Shown here piece after piece: positions 1 through 4,923 of a DNA stretch of 7,679 nucleotides (positions within the stretch are counted from its first letter, which is position 1; each line of letters begins with the position of its first letter). The position numbers and the translations under genes are program-made. The notes beneath the pieces are model-generated. The model made no database searches. It was given only the letters and a program-made list of their open reading frames with translations, and was not told the DNA's origin. The stretch is taken from assembly GCA_010021705.1 (NCBI GenBank), contig RGMU01000068.1:1-7679 (forward strand), read 5' to 3'. The DNA comes from Chitinophagia bacterium (GTDB lineage Bacteria; Bacteroidota; Bacteroidia; Chitinophagales; Chitinophagaceae).

Positions 1-663
1 AATAAAAAAGGTTGGAAAACAAGCGTTGTTAGCGAAAGCGAAGGAACGGTTGGTGGCTACAAAGAAGTAGTTGTTGAAGTAGTTGGCGAAGATGTTTACG
101 GAACATTGAAATTTGAAAGTGGCGTTCACAGGGTGCAAAGAGTACCCAATACCGAAACTCAAGGAAGGGTGCATACATCGGCAGCAACTGTGGCGGTAAT
201 TCCCGAAGCGGAAGAAGTGGACTTTGAACTGAAAGAAAGCGATGTAAAAATGGAAACTGCCCGAAGTGGAGGTGCTGGAGGTCAGAATGTAAATAAAGTG
301 GAAACTAAAGTGTTTCTTACCCATGTACCTACTGGAGTAGTGGTTATGTGTCAGACCGAAAGAAGCCAGTTGGGAAACCGAGAAAAAGCTATGAACATGC
401 TACGAACTAAACTATATGAAGAACAAGTACGCAAGCAAGAAGAAGAAATAGCGCGTAGGCGAAAAAGCCTTGTATCTACCGGAGATAGAAGTGCCAAAAT
501 ACGCACCTACAACTATCCGCAAGGGCGTATTACCGACCATAGAATAAACATGACCATCTATAACCTTGACGACTTTATGAACGGCAACATACAAGACATG
601 ATAGATGCCCTTCAATTTGCCGAAAACGCAGAAAAAATGCAGGCAGGAGAATCGGTGGTGTAG
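1..663 (+). CDS. prfA: Peptide chain release factor 1 (RF1), 5'-truncated by the window edge
   Basis: RF1 recognises UAA and UAG in the ribosomal A site and triggers hydrolysis of the finished peptide. The reading frame is open from base 1 and gives 220 residues; full-length RF1 is about 355-360, so roughly 140 N-terminal residues lie outside the window. Visible landmarks are GGYKE just after the start, the stop-codon-reading P-x-T motif as PNT (145-153), and the catalytic loop GAGGQ with the GGQ tripeptide at 277-285. The RF1-type C-terminal segment reads KIRTYNYPQGRITDHRI. PxT rather than SPF, and RTYNYPQGR...TDHR, separate RF1 from RF2. The GGQ context (SGGAGGQNVNKVET) resembles the RF1 form of some other phyla more than the CSSGPGGQSVNTT form common in Bacteroidota, but all key residues are present. 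The gene itself ends in TAG, a codon its product reads. The TTG at 106 is an internal leucine, not a start. Confidence 0.96.
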   Translation, partial: NKKGWKTSVVSESEGTVGGYKEVVVEVVGEDVYGTLKFESGVHRVQRVPNTETQGRVHTSAATVAVIPEAEEVDFELKESDVKMETARSGGAGGQNVNKVETKVFLTHVPTGVVVMCQTERSQLGNREKAMNMLRTKLYEEQVRKQEEEIARRRKSLVSTGDRSAKIRTYNYPQGRITDHRINMTIYNLDDFMNGNIQDMIDALQFAENAEKMQAGESVV

Positions 664-674
664 AATTAATGGGT

Positions 675-703
675 TTGACAAATAGTGAGCAAGGCATTAT
701 AAT
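675..703 (+). promoter_or_regulatory. Perfect sigma70-consensus-like promoter upstream of tRNA-Gln
   Basis: TTGACA (675-680) is followed by exactly 17 bases and then TATAAT (698-703), a full match to the Escherichia coli consensus including optimal spacing. The -10 hexamer sits inside a perfect 12-base palindrome, GCATTATAATGC (694-705). It starts 12 bases after the prfA stop, and no gene other than tRNA-Gln lies downstream before the terminator. Bacteroidota primary sigma normally reads TTTG/TANNTTTG, so use of this site in the native host is uncertain; the preceding T makes the -35 also read TTTG. Confidence 0.45.
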
Positions 704-713
704 GCACAAAAAG

Positions 714-745
714 TTTGGATATTGACAGAAAAAGCATTACCTTTG
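714..745 (+). promoter_or_regulatory. Bacteroidota-type promoter for tRNA-Gln
   Basis: TTTG (714-717), 20 bases, then TACCTTTG (738-745) match the -33/-7 pattern of Bacteroidota housekeeping promoters (TTTG ... TANNTTTG). Transcription would begin near 750, leaving a leader of roughly 35 bases before the tRNA. That leader contains a small CCTG-CTTG-CAGG hairpin (764-775). Confidence 0.6.
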
Positions 746-783
746 CGCTCCAATACATAAATGCCTGCTTGCAGGTCGGTTAA

Positions 784-854
784 AGTCCGATGGTGTAACG
801 GTAACACAACAGATTTTGGTTCTGTTTTTCCTGGTTCGAATCCAGGTCGGACTA
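784..854 (+). tRNA. tRNA-Gln (anticodon TTG)
   Basis: A complete cloverleaf folds by eye. The acceptor stem AGTCCGA (784-790) pairs perfectly with TCGGACT (847-853), with discriminator A854. The D arm has a GTG/CAC stem (793-795 with 805-807) and the GG pair at 800-801. The five-pair anticodon stem ACAGA/TCTGT (809-813 with 821-825) closes loop TTTTGGT, with anticodon TTG at 816-818. The T stem CCTGG/CCAGG (830-834 with 842-846) closes loop TTCGAAT. The variable loop is four T residues. No 3' CCA is encoded, so it must be added after transcription. It is a single-gene unit with its own promoters and terminator. Confidence 0.97.
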
Positions 855-867
855 CATACGTTTTTGT

Positions 868-892
868 AAAACGCCTTTAAGGGCGTTTTTTT
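868..892 (+). terminator. Intrinsic terminator after tRNA-Gln
   Basis: An eight-pair stem, AAAACGCC (868-875) with GGCGTTTT (882-889), encloses loop TTTAAG and runs into T886-T892. It lies 13 bases beyond the tRNA 3' end and should end the tRNA transcript. Its T tract overlaps a weak TTTG (890-893) that could serve as a -33 element for downstream transcription. Confidence 0.85.
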
Positions 893-922
893 GCTTTTTA
901 GAATCTATATTCACTACCTTTG
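890..922 (+). promoter_or_regulatory. Possible upstream promoter for the decayed Omp28-like gene
   Basis: TTTG (890-893), 21 bases, and TACCTTTG (915-922) fit the Bacteroidota promoter pattern. The -33 part overlaps the T tract of the tRNA-Gln terminator. It would give a leader of about 110 bases before the ATG at 1039. A closer candidate exists at 995-1022, so this one may be secondary or chance. Confidence 0.35.
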
Positions 923-977
923 TTATTTCATGGAGTAACATAATGGCAAACCAACCAACCGCTAAGTATTTTAAGTG

Positions 978-998
978 TTAAGTATATTTAATACTTGA
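978..998 (+). repeat. AT-rich hairpin between the two candidate promoters
   Basis: AAGTAT (980-985) pairs with ATACTT (991-996) around the five-base loop ATTTA; T978-A998 and a T-G wobble extend the stem. A second TAAGTAT copy lies 16 bases upstream (963-969). The right arm overlaps the TTG at 995-997 that would be the -33 element of the 995-1022 promoter, so this could be an operator. There is no evidence for a specific regulator. Confidence 0.35.
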
Positions 999-1022
999 GT
1001 TGGCATATAAATCATAGTTTTG
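995..1022 (+). promoter_or_regulatory. Bacteroidota-type promoter for the decayed Omp28-like gene
   Basis: TTG (995-997), 17 bases, then TAGTTTTG (1015-1022) matches the TTG/TANNTTTG pattern. The ATG at 1039 follows 16 bases after the box, a short leader like those seen elsewhere in this window. The promoter seems intact although the gene behind it is broken. Confidence 0.5.
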
Positions 1023-1038
1023 CCTCAAAACAACAAAT

Positions 1039-1433
1039 ATGAAAAAAGGAATACTTTACTTGGGCTTGTTATTGATGGGTGTCGGAGTTAAAGCCCAGTA
1101 GGTGCCAAGGAATGTGCTTGTAGAGCATTTTACCAACACGTATTGTAGCGTGTGTGCTTCAAAAAATCCTGGTTTTTATGCCAATTTGTGGCGTTATCCG
1201 CAAGTTTGGCATGTGGCATATCATCCAAGTTCGCCTTATGCTGCTTGCCCGCTTAGCATGGCAAACGTACCTGAAAATGATGCCCGTACCAATTATTATG
1301 GTGTTTATGGAGGCACGCCCCGCTTAGTAATTCAAGGAGCGGTTGTTACCTCTACAAATTATGCAGATTCTGCTATAGTTAGCATTTTTAACTGGAGCGG
1401 GGAGAAGATAAAGCAGGGGGGAGACTGGGCAAT
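1039..1433 (+). pseudogene. Decayed exported thioredoxin-fold/Omp28-like protein gene, premature TAG and lost 3' end
   Basis: From ATG 1039 the frame encodes a clean 20-residue signal peptide (MKKGILYLGLLLMGVGVKAQ) and then meets TAG at 1099-1101. The same frame continues directly into RNVLVEHFTNTYCSVC and later ARTNYYGVYGGTPRLVIQG. This is the N-terminal domain of Bacteroidota exported thioredoxin-like/Omp28-related proteins, with the CxxC as CSVC at 1144-1155. Relatives commonly have Gln-Gln after the signal peptide, so a single C-to-T change of CAG would explain the stop. Similarity fades near 1380-1430, just after a six-G run (1416-1421), whereas family members are several hundred residues long. 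The frame runs on to 1548 only as antisense of the neighbouring DUF4783 gene. The GTG at 1102 could in principle restart translation, but the product would have no signal peptide. I read this as a degraded gene; a sequencing error could account for the TAG but not for the missing 3' part. Confidence 0.72.
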
Positions 1434-1886
1434 TTACTCCCGCGAAATGCTAAGGTCTTTAATTTTGCAGTTGGTGTTGTCTTTGCAGCGAATGGCAATG
1501 TATAGGTTGTATCTGCCGGTCTTTGCGGTGAAATTTTGCACTAAGTAGTAGGAATTAGCTGATGTAGCTCCTTGTTCGGGTGGGTCAAAGGTAATGGGTT
1601 GGTTTTTTTGAAAAAAATTGCTTAGAATGGCAATGGCTTGGTTGGAGCTGTAAATGCTTTGCTCATTGTTAAGCGTGATAGGCACAAACTCATCAAAATA
1701 ATGAGCAATAGACCTTATATTGTTGCTTTGAAAGCCGGACTGAATGCGGGAAAAGTCGAGAGGGATGCTTTGCATAGAGGCAGGGGCGGTGCTTTGTGTA
1801 GCAACCACATACCGGCTTTGTGCATAGCTTGCTTTGAAGGCGAGCAATGAAAACAGAAAAACTAATATTTTGCTAATATTTACCAT
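1434..1886 (-). CDS. Exported DUF4783-family protein (NTF2-like fold expected)
   Basis: This is a 150-residue protein. An N-terminal signal peptide (MVNISKILVFLFSLLAFKASYAQ, residues 1-23) has a typical ...A-Q cleavage region, so export to the periplasm is likely. After a linker rich in Ser, Thr and Ala, residues 42-150 match the layout of the small Bacteroidota DUF4783 family. They contain IPLDFSRIQSGFQSNN, SIAHYFDEFVPI, the YSSNQAIAILSNFF helix, and ISRE at the end. Family members adopt an NTF2-like cone fold and have no established function; no catalytic residues can be named. The length is normal and the stop is TAA. The ATG at 1884-1886 is the only start that keeps the signal peptide. 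It is convergent with, and touches, the decayed Omp28-like gene, and is divergent from the GlcD-type oxidase. Confidence 0.82.
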   Translation of the reverse strand: MVNISKILVFLFSLLAFKASYAQSRYVVATQSTAPASMQSIPLDFSRIQSGFQSNNIRSIAHYFDEFVPITLNNEQSIYSSNQAIAILSNFFQKNQPITFDPPEQGATSANSYYLVQNFTAKTGRYNLYIAIRCKDNTNCKIKDLSISRE

Positions 1887-1961
1887 GTTCCTAATAGTGG
1901 GTTAGTGCAATTAAGTACAGCAAAAATTGAGCCAAACCGGCATTTCAGTGAAAAAAAGATA

Positions 1962-1969
1962 CAAATATA
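1962..1969 (-). promoter_or_regulatory. Candidate -7 box for the DUF4783 gene
   Basis: Read on the minus strand this is TATATTTG, a full TANNTTTG match, about 75 bases upstream of the ATG. No TTG lies at the usual distance further upstream, so only the -7 part is supported. It forms the left arm of the inverted repeat spanning 1960-2022. Confidence 0.35.
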
Positions 1970-1985
1970 TGAATTTTTATTGTTT

Positions 1986-2020
1986 TTTGAGATATTGTGC
2001 GCTATTTGCTAATATATTTG
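1986..2020 (+). promoter_or_regulatory. Promoter for the GlcD-type oxidase
   Basis: TTTG (1986-1989), 23 bases, then TATATTTG (2013-2020). The -7 box is perfect and the spacing is at the long end of the accepted range. The ATG at 2040 begins 19 bases after the box, so the leader would be only about 12-15 bases, with no Shine-Dalgarno sequence. Confidence 0.5.
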
Positions 2021-2039
2021 TAAAAAAAATGCCCCATTT

Positions 2040-3443
2040 ATGGCTGATTATAAACTGATAGATAATAATGATATTGCGCACTTCATACATATTATAGGCG
2101 GACAATATGTGTTAACGGATAGCGATGCTTTAGACAAGCGGTCATCGGACTATACGGAAGACCTGCATTATATGCCGCAGGTGGTGCTACTGCCATGCAG
2201 TACTGCGGAGATAAGCCAAGTTATGGCGCATTGCCATAAAGAGTGTATAGCAGTTACGCCGCGTGGGGCGGGCACGGGGCTTAGTGGCGGTGCGCTGCCG
2301 GTATATGGCGGTGTGCTTATAGATTTGGCACGGATGAACAGCATTGTGCACATTGATAAAGAAAACTTTCAAGTAACCACGCAGCCGGCAGTGATTACGC
2401 AGGTGTTGCAGGAGGCTGTAGGGGCTGAGGGTATGTATTATCCGCCTGACCCTGCCAGTAGGGGTTCTTGCTTTATAGGGGGCAATGTGGCAGAAAATTC
2501 AGGCGGACCGAGAGCGGTTAAGTATGGCACGGTAAAGGATTATGTGTTGAATTTAGAAGTGGTGTTGGCTAACGGTGATGTGATATGGACGGGGGCAAAT
2601 GTGCTAAAAAATGCTACCGGCTATAATCTTACGCAACTGATTGTGGGTAGCGAAGGTACTTTGGGCATTATTACGCAAATAGTGCTAAGGTTAATACCGA
2701 CTGTGCCACATCGGTTAAGCATGTTAGTACCGTTTAAGAGTGCAACTGCTGCTTGCGCTGCGGTAAATGTGATATTGTTGAAGGGTTTTGTGCCTTCGGC
2801 ATTAGAGTTTATGGAGCGGCACTCTATTGAGTATGCTATGGCATATACCCAACACCATGCCATAGCTTTAGAGCCGGATACCGAAGCGCATTTGCTAATA
2901 GAGTTGGACGGTAGCAGCAAAGAACAACTTTATACAGAAGCGGAGGCAGTGGCATTGGTAGCCGAGCAATGTGGCGGTGGCAGTGTGTTGCTGGCAGATA
3001 ACGAACATTTGACTAACACTATTTGGATGCTACGCCGCAAGGTAGGCGAAGCGGTTAAAAGCCAAAGTATATATAAAGAAGAAGACACGGTAGTGCCGCG
3101 TGCTAAGCTACCGCAACTGCTGAATACGGTAAAAAGTTTAGGCAGGGAATATGGCTTTAGGTCGGTATGCTATGGTCATGCGGGAGACGGTAATCTACAT
3201 ATTAATATACTAAGGGATAATTTAGACGATGACGCATGGAATGTGCACCTTATTACTGCCATAGAAACACTGTTTAAAGAGGTGGTGGCAATGGGAGGCA
3301 CTATATCCGGTGAGCACGGCATTGGGTTGGTGCAAAGGCGTTACATGCCCATAGCATTTTCTCCGGTGGTGTTAGCTATTATGAAGGGCATTAAGCATTT
3401 GTTAGACCCTAAAGGCATAATGAACCCGTGTAAAATTTTTTAG
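2040..3443 (+). CDS. FAD-linked 2-hydroxyacid oxidase/dehydrogenase, GlcD type
   Basis: This 467-residue flavoprotein belongs to the FAD_binding_4/FAD-oxidase_C family, which includes glycolate oxidase subunit GlcD and D-lactate dehydrogenases. These oxidise a 2-hydroxyacid to a 2-oxoacid and pass electrons to a quinone or partner protein. The N-terminal FAD domain shows PRGAGTGLSGG (residues 74-84), GNVAENSGG (148-156) and GYNLTQLIVGSEGTLG (194-209). The C-terminal substrate/metal domain shows EDTVVPRAKLP (348-358), the His-rich GHAGDGNLH (379-387), and GTISGEHGIG (420-429), ending in DPKGIMNPCKIF. Length and motif order are normal and the gene appears intact. Single-gene GlcD homologues without GlcE/GlcF partners are common in Bacteroidota, and no Fe-S partner is present here. 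Substrate cannot be assigned from sequence: glycolate, D-lactate and D-2-hydroxyglutarate are all possible. The stop is TAG, only 6 bases from the end of the convergent MFS gene. Confidence 0.92.
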   Translation: MADYKLIDNNDIAHFIHIIGGQYVLTDSDALDKRSSDYTEDLHYMPQVVLLPCSTAEISQVMAHCHKECIAVTPRGAGTGLSGGALPVYGGVLIDLARMNSIVHIDKENFQVTTQPAVITQVLQEAVGAEGMYYPPDPASRGSCFIGGNVAENSGGPRAVKYGTVKDYVLNLEVVLANGDVIWTGANVLKNATGYNLTQLIVGSEGTLGIITQIVLRLIPTVPHRLSMLVPFKSATAACAAVNVILLKGFVPSALEFMERHSIEYAMAYTQHHAIALEPDTEAHLLIELDGSSKEQLYTEAEAVALVAEQCGGGSVLLADNEHLTNTIWMLRRKVGEAVKSQSIYKEEDTVVPRAKLPQLLNTVKSLGREYGFRSVCYGHAGDGNLHINILRDNLDDDAWNVHLITAIETLFKEVVAMGGTISGEHGIGLVQRRYMPIAFSPVVLAIMKGIKHLLDPKGIMNPCKIF

Positions 3444-3449
3444 GGGTAG

Positions 3450-4733
3450 TTAGTTCTCCTTTTTTCCAAACTGTAACTTTGTGAGGGAGGGAGCGGCAAA
3501 CCATGTGGTAGCCACCACAACTAAGGTCATAAAGCCACCAAACACCACCGACACCACAGTGCCCATCCAGCGGGCTGTTAAGCCGCTTTCCATAGCCCCC
3601 AATTCGTTGGAGGAGCTAATGAACATGGTGGCTACGGAGGCTACGCGCCCGCGCATGTTTTCGGGGGTGTGCAGCTGCAAAATAGTGCCTCTGATTACCA
3701 CACTAATGGCATCACACATACCGCCCGCCAATAGCATGGCAAAGGCTAATAAAAAGGCATAAGATATGGGGCAACCTAAAATGCTGCCCATTATACCGGT
3801 ATCGGCAATGAAGGCACTGTAGCCAAATACAATGGTGGTGATGCCAAATCCGGCTATACCTGCTAATAGCTTTATACCCGGATTGCGCTTTAGCGGATAC
3901 CATGAAAACACCATAAGCATGAGTATGCTACCTATGCCGGGTGCGCTTCGCAGCCAGCCAAAGCCTAATTCGCCCACGTGTAGCAGTTCGTTGGTGAATA
4001 CGGGTAGCAAAGCTACTGCCCCTCCAAACAATACGGCAAACATGTCTAAGGACAGCGAGGCTAAAATAACGGGTGTGCGGAATACAAACTTTAAGCCTTC
4101 GGCAAGGCTTTGGAGTATTGGTTCGCGTTTATGGGCAGACTTGGCTTGCTTGGGAATGGAAAGTATAAGCAACAGCGAGGCTATTTCTATAACAAACACG
4201 GCTGTAAAAGAGGCTATAAAGCCCCATAACGCAATGAAAAGGCTGCCTAATAGGGGACCGGTTACGGCTCCGGTTTCCCAAGCTGCGCTACTCCAAGTGG
4301 TGGCATTGGCATATAACTTGCGCGGTAGCAACACACCAAATAGGGCAAATGAGGCGGGGCTAATAAATGCTCTAAGCACACCTCCGGCAAAAATGCCTAA
4401 ATAGCATAAATATAAAATAAGGCTGTTGTTTGCCCCCTGCATTCCGCTTGCTATGGAAAGTAGTACAAAAAACAAGGCTAAGGCTAAATAGCCCACAACA
4501 CACTTAACAAAGATGGACTTTTTTTCGGCTTTGTCCACAAAATAGCCGGATATAAACGAAAAGCCCACAGCCGGCAACACTTCCCACAGCCCCATAAGCC
4601 CTAATGCCAGCGTATCGCCTTTGTGAGTGGACGCATTGTAGGTTATCTTATATATATAGTAGCACAATATGGTGGACTGCATATTAAGTGCCAATATTAT
4701 GGACAGCCTTAACAGCAAATAACGGCGAAACAT
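3450..4733 (-). CDS. MFS_3-type major facilitator exporter (EntS-like)
   Basis: From the ATG at 4731-4733 this is a 427-residue inner-membrane protein with about 12 hydrophobic helices, a normal length for the MFS_3 family that includes the enterobactin exporter EntS. Landmarks, numbered from that ATG: MFRRYLLLRLS leading into helix 1; a motif-A-like GYFVDKAEKKS (63-73) between helices 2 and 3; EGLKFVFRTPVI (212-223) opening the second half; FGGAVALLPVF; and NMRGRVASVATMF (359-371) before helix 11. Transport is presumably proton-driven export of a small molecule; the substrate is unknown. The frame stays open upstream to a TTG at 4889 (479 residues). Some of those extra residues (FQSFALSVLFRNKSLRV) look compatible with the family N-terminus, so the start is not settled. 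I prefer the ATG because no other usable start lies between, and a minus-strand TATTTTTG box (4873-4880) would start transcription inside the longer version. The stop is TAA; it is convergent with the oxidase gene. Confidence 0.88.
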   Translation of the reverse strand: MFRRYLLLRLSIILALNMQSTILCYYIYKITYNASTHKGDTLALGLMGLWEVLPAVGFSFISGYFVDKAEKKSIFVKCVVGYLALALFFVLLSIASGMQGANNSLILYLCYLGIFAGGVLRAFISPASFALFGVLLPRKLYANATTWSSAAWETGAVTGPLLGSLFIALWGFIASFTAVFVIEIASLLLILSIPKQAKSAHKREPILQSLAEGLKFVFRTPVILASLSLDMFAVLFGGAVALLPVFTNELLHVGELGFGWLRSAPGIGSILMLMVFSWYPLKRNPGIKLLAGIAGFGITTIVFGYSAFIADTGIMGSILGCPISYAFLLAFAMLLAGGMCDAISVVIRGTILQLHTPENMRGRVASVATMFISSSNELGAMESGLTARWMGTVVSVVFGGFMTLVVVATTWFAAPSLTKLQFGKKEN

Positions 4734-4872
4734 TGCTACCCTTAGCGATTTATTGCGGAACAGTACGGAAAGGGCAAAGGATTGGAAAGGATAAATAACC
4801 GAATATTTCCCTTTATTTTGTAGCGTGAGATATTTCTTTACCGTTTTCAGTAAACCAAAGATTGATTGGGTG

Positions 4873-4880
4873 CAAAAATA
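4873..4880 (-). promoter_or_regulatory. Candidate -7 box for the MFS gene
   Basis: On the minus strand this reads TATTTTTG, a TANNTTTG match. A transcription start near 4866 would leave a leader of about 130 bases before the ATG at 4733 and would exclude the TTG at 4889 as start. No suitable TTG was found upstream at the expected distance, so support is partial. Confidence 0.35.
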
Positions 4881-4904
4881 TAATACCAATTACAGATAAA
4901 ATAT

Positions 4905-4912
4905 TAATTTTG
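4905..4912 (+). promoter_or_regulatory. Candidate -7 box for the ABC permease operon
   Basis: TAATTTTG matches TANNTTTG and ends 11 bases before the ATG at 4924. If used, the mRNA would have a leader of only about 4-7 bases or be nearly leaderless. No clear -33 TTG is visible at the usual spacing. Confidence 0.38.
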
Positions 4913-4923
4913 TTTGCCAAGCC

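Larger units (their letters stand above)
1960..2022. repeat. 11-bp inverted repeat containing both divergent -7 boxes
   Basis: TACAAATATAT (1960-1970) is the exact reverse complement of ATATATTTGTA (2012-2022), with 41 bases between the arms. Each arm contains TATATTTG facing outward, one toward the DUF4783 gene and one toward the oxidase gene. The symmetry may simply reflect two similar promoter boxes or may mark a shared operator. Confidence 0.6.

Noticed and set aside
1..663. Release factor 2 (prfB) for the first gene
   Set aside because: The codon-reading motif is PxT (PNT) rather than SPF, and the C-terminal segment RTYNYPQGRITDHR is of RF1 type.
943..981. Twelve-codon frame MANQPTAKYFKC upstream of the hairpin at 978-998, as a leader peptide
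   Set aside because: There is no codon run, no T tract after the hairpin and no conservation evidence; a frame this short is expected by chance.
1099..1101. TAG recoding (pyrrolysine, Gln suppression or an altered code)
   Set aside because: RF1 is encoded in the same window and TAG ends prfA and the oxidase gene, so TAG acts as a normal stop here; the tRNA-Gln anticodon is TTG, not CTA.
1102..1548. Open frame starting at GTG 1102, taken as a complete 148-residue gene
   Set aside because: Its start lies directly after an in-frame TAG that separates it from a perfect signal peptide, and its last third is antisense of the DUF4783 gene. It is better described as part of a decayed gene.
3441..3452. 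Bidirectional intrinsic terminator between the oxidase and MFS genes
   Set aside because: The two stop codons are separated by only six bases and no stable hairpin with a T tract is visible.
3481..4404. Plus-strand open frames opposite the MFS gene (3481-3762, 3832-4404)
   Set aside because: They are low-complexity shadows of the MFS coding strand with no recognisable domains, and the minus-strand protein has clear family motifs throughout.
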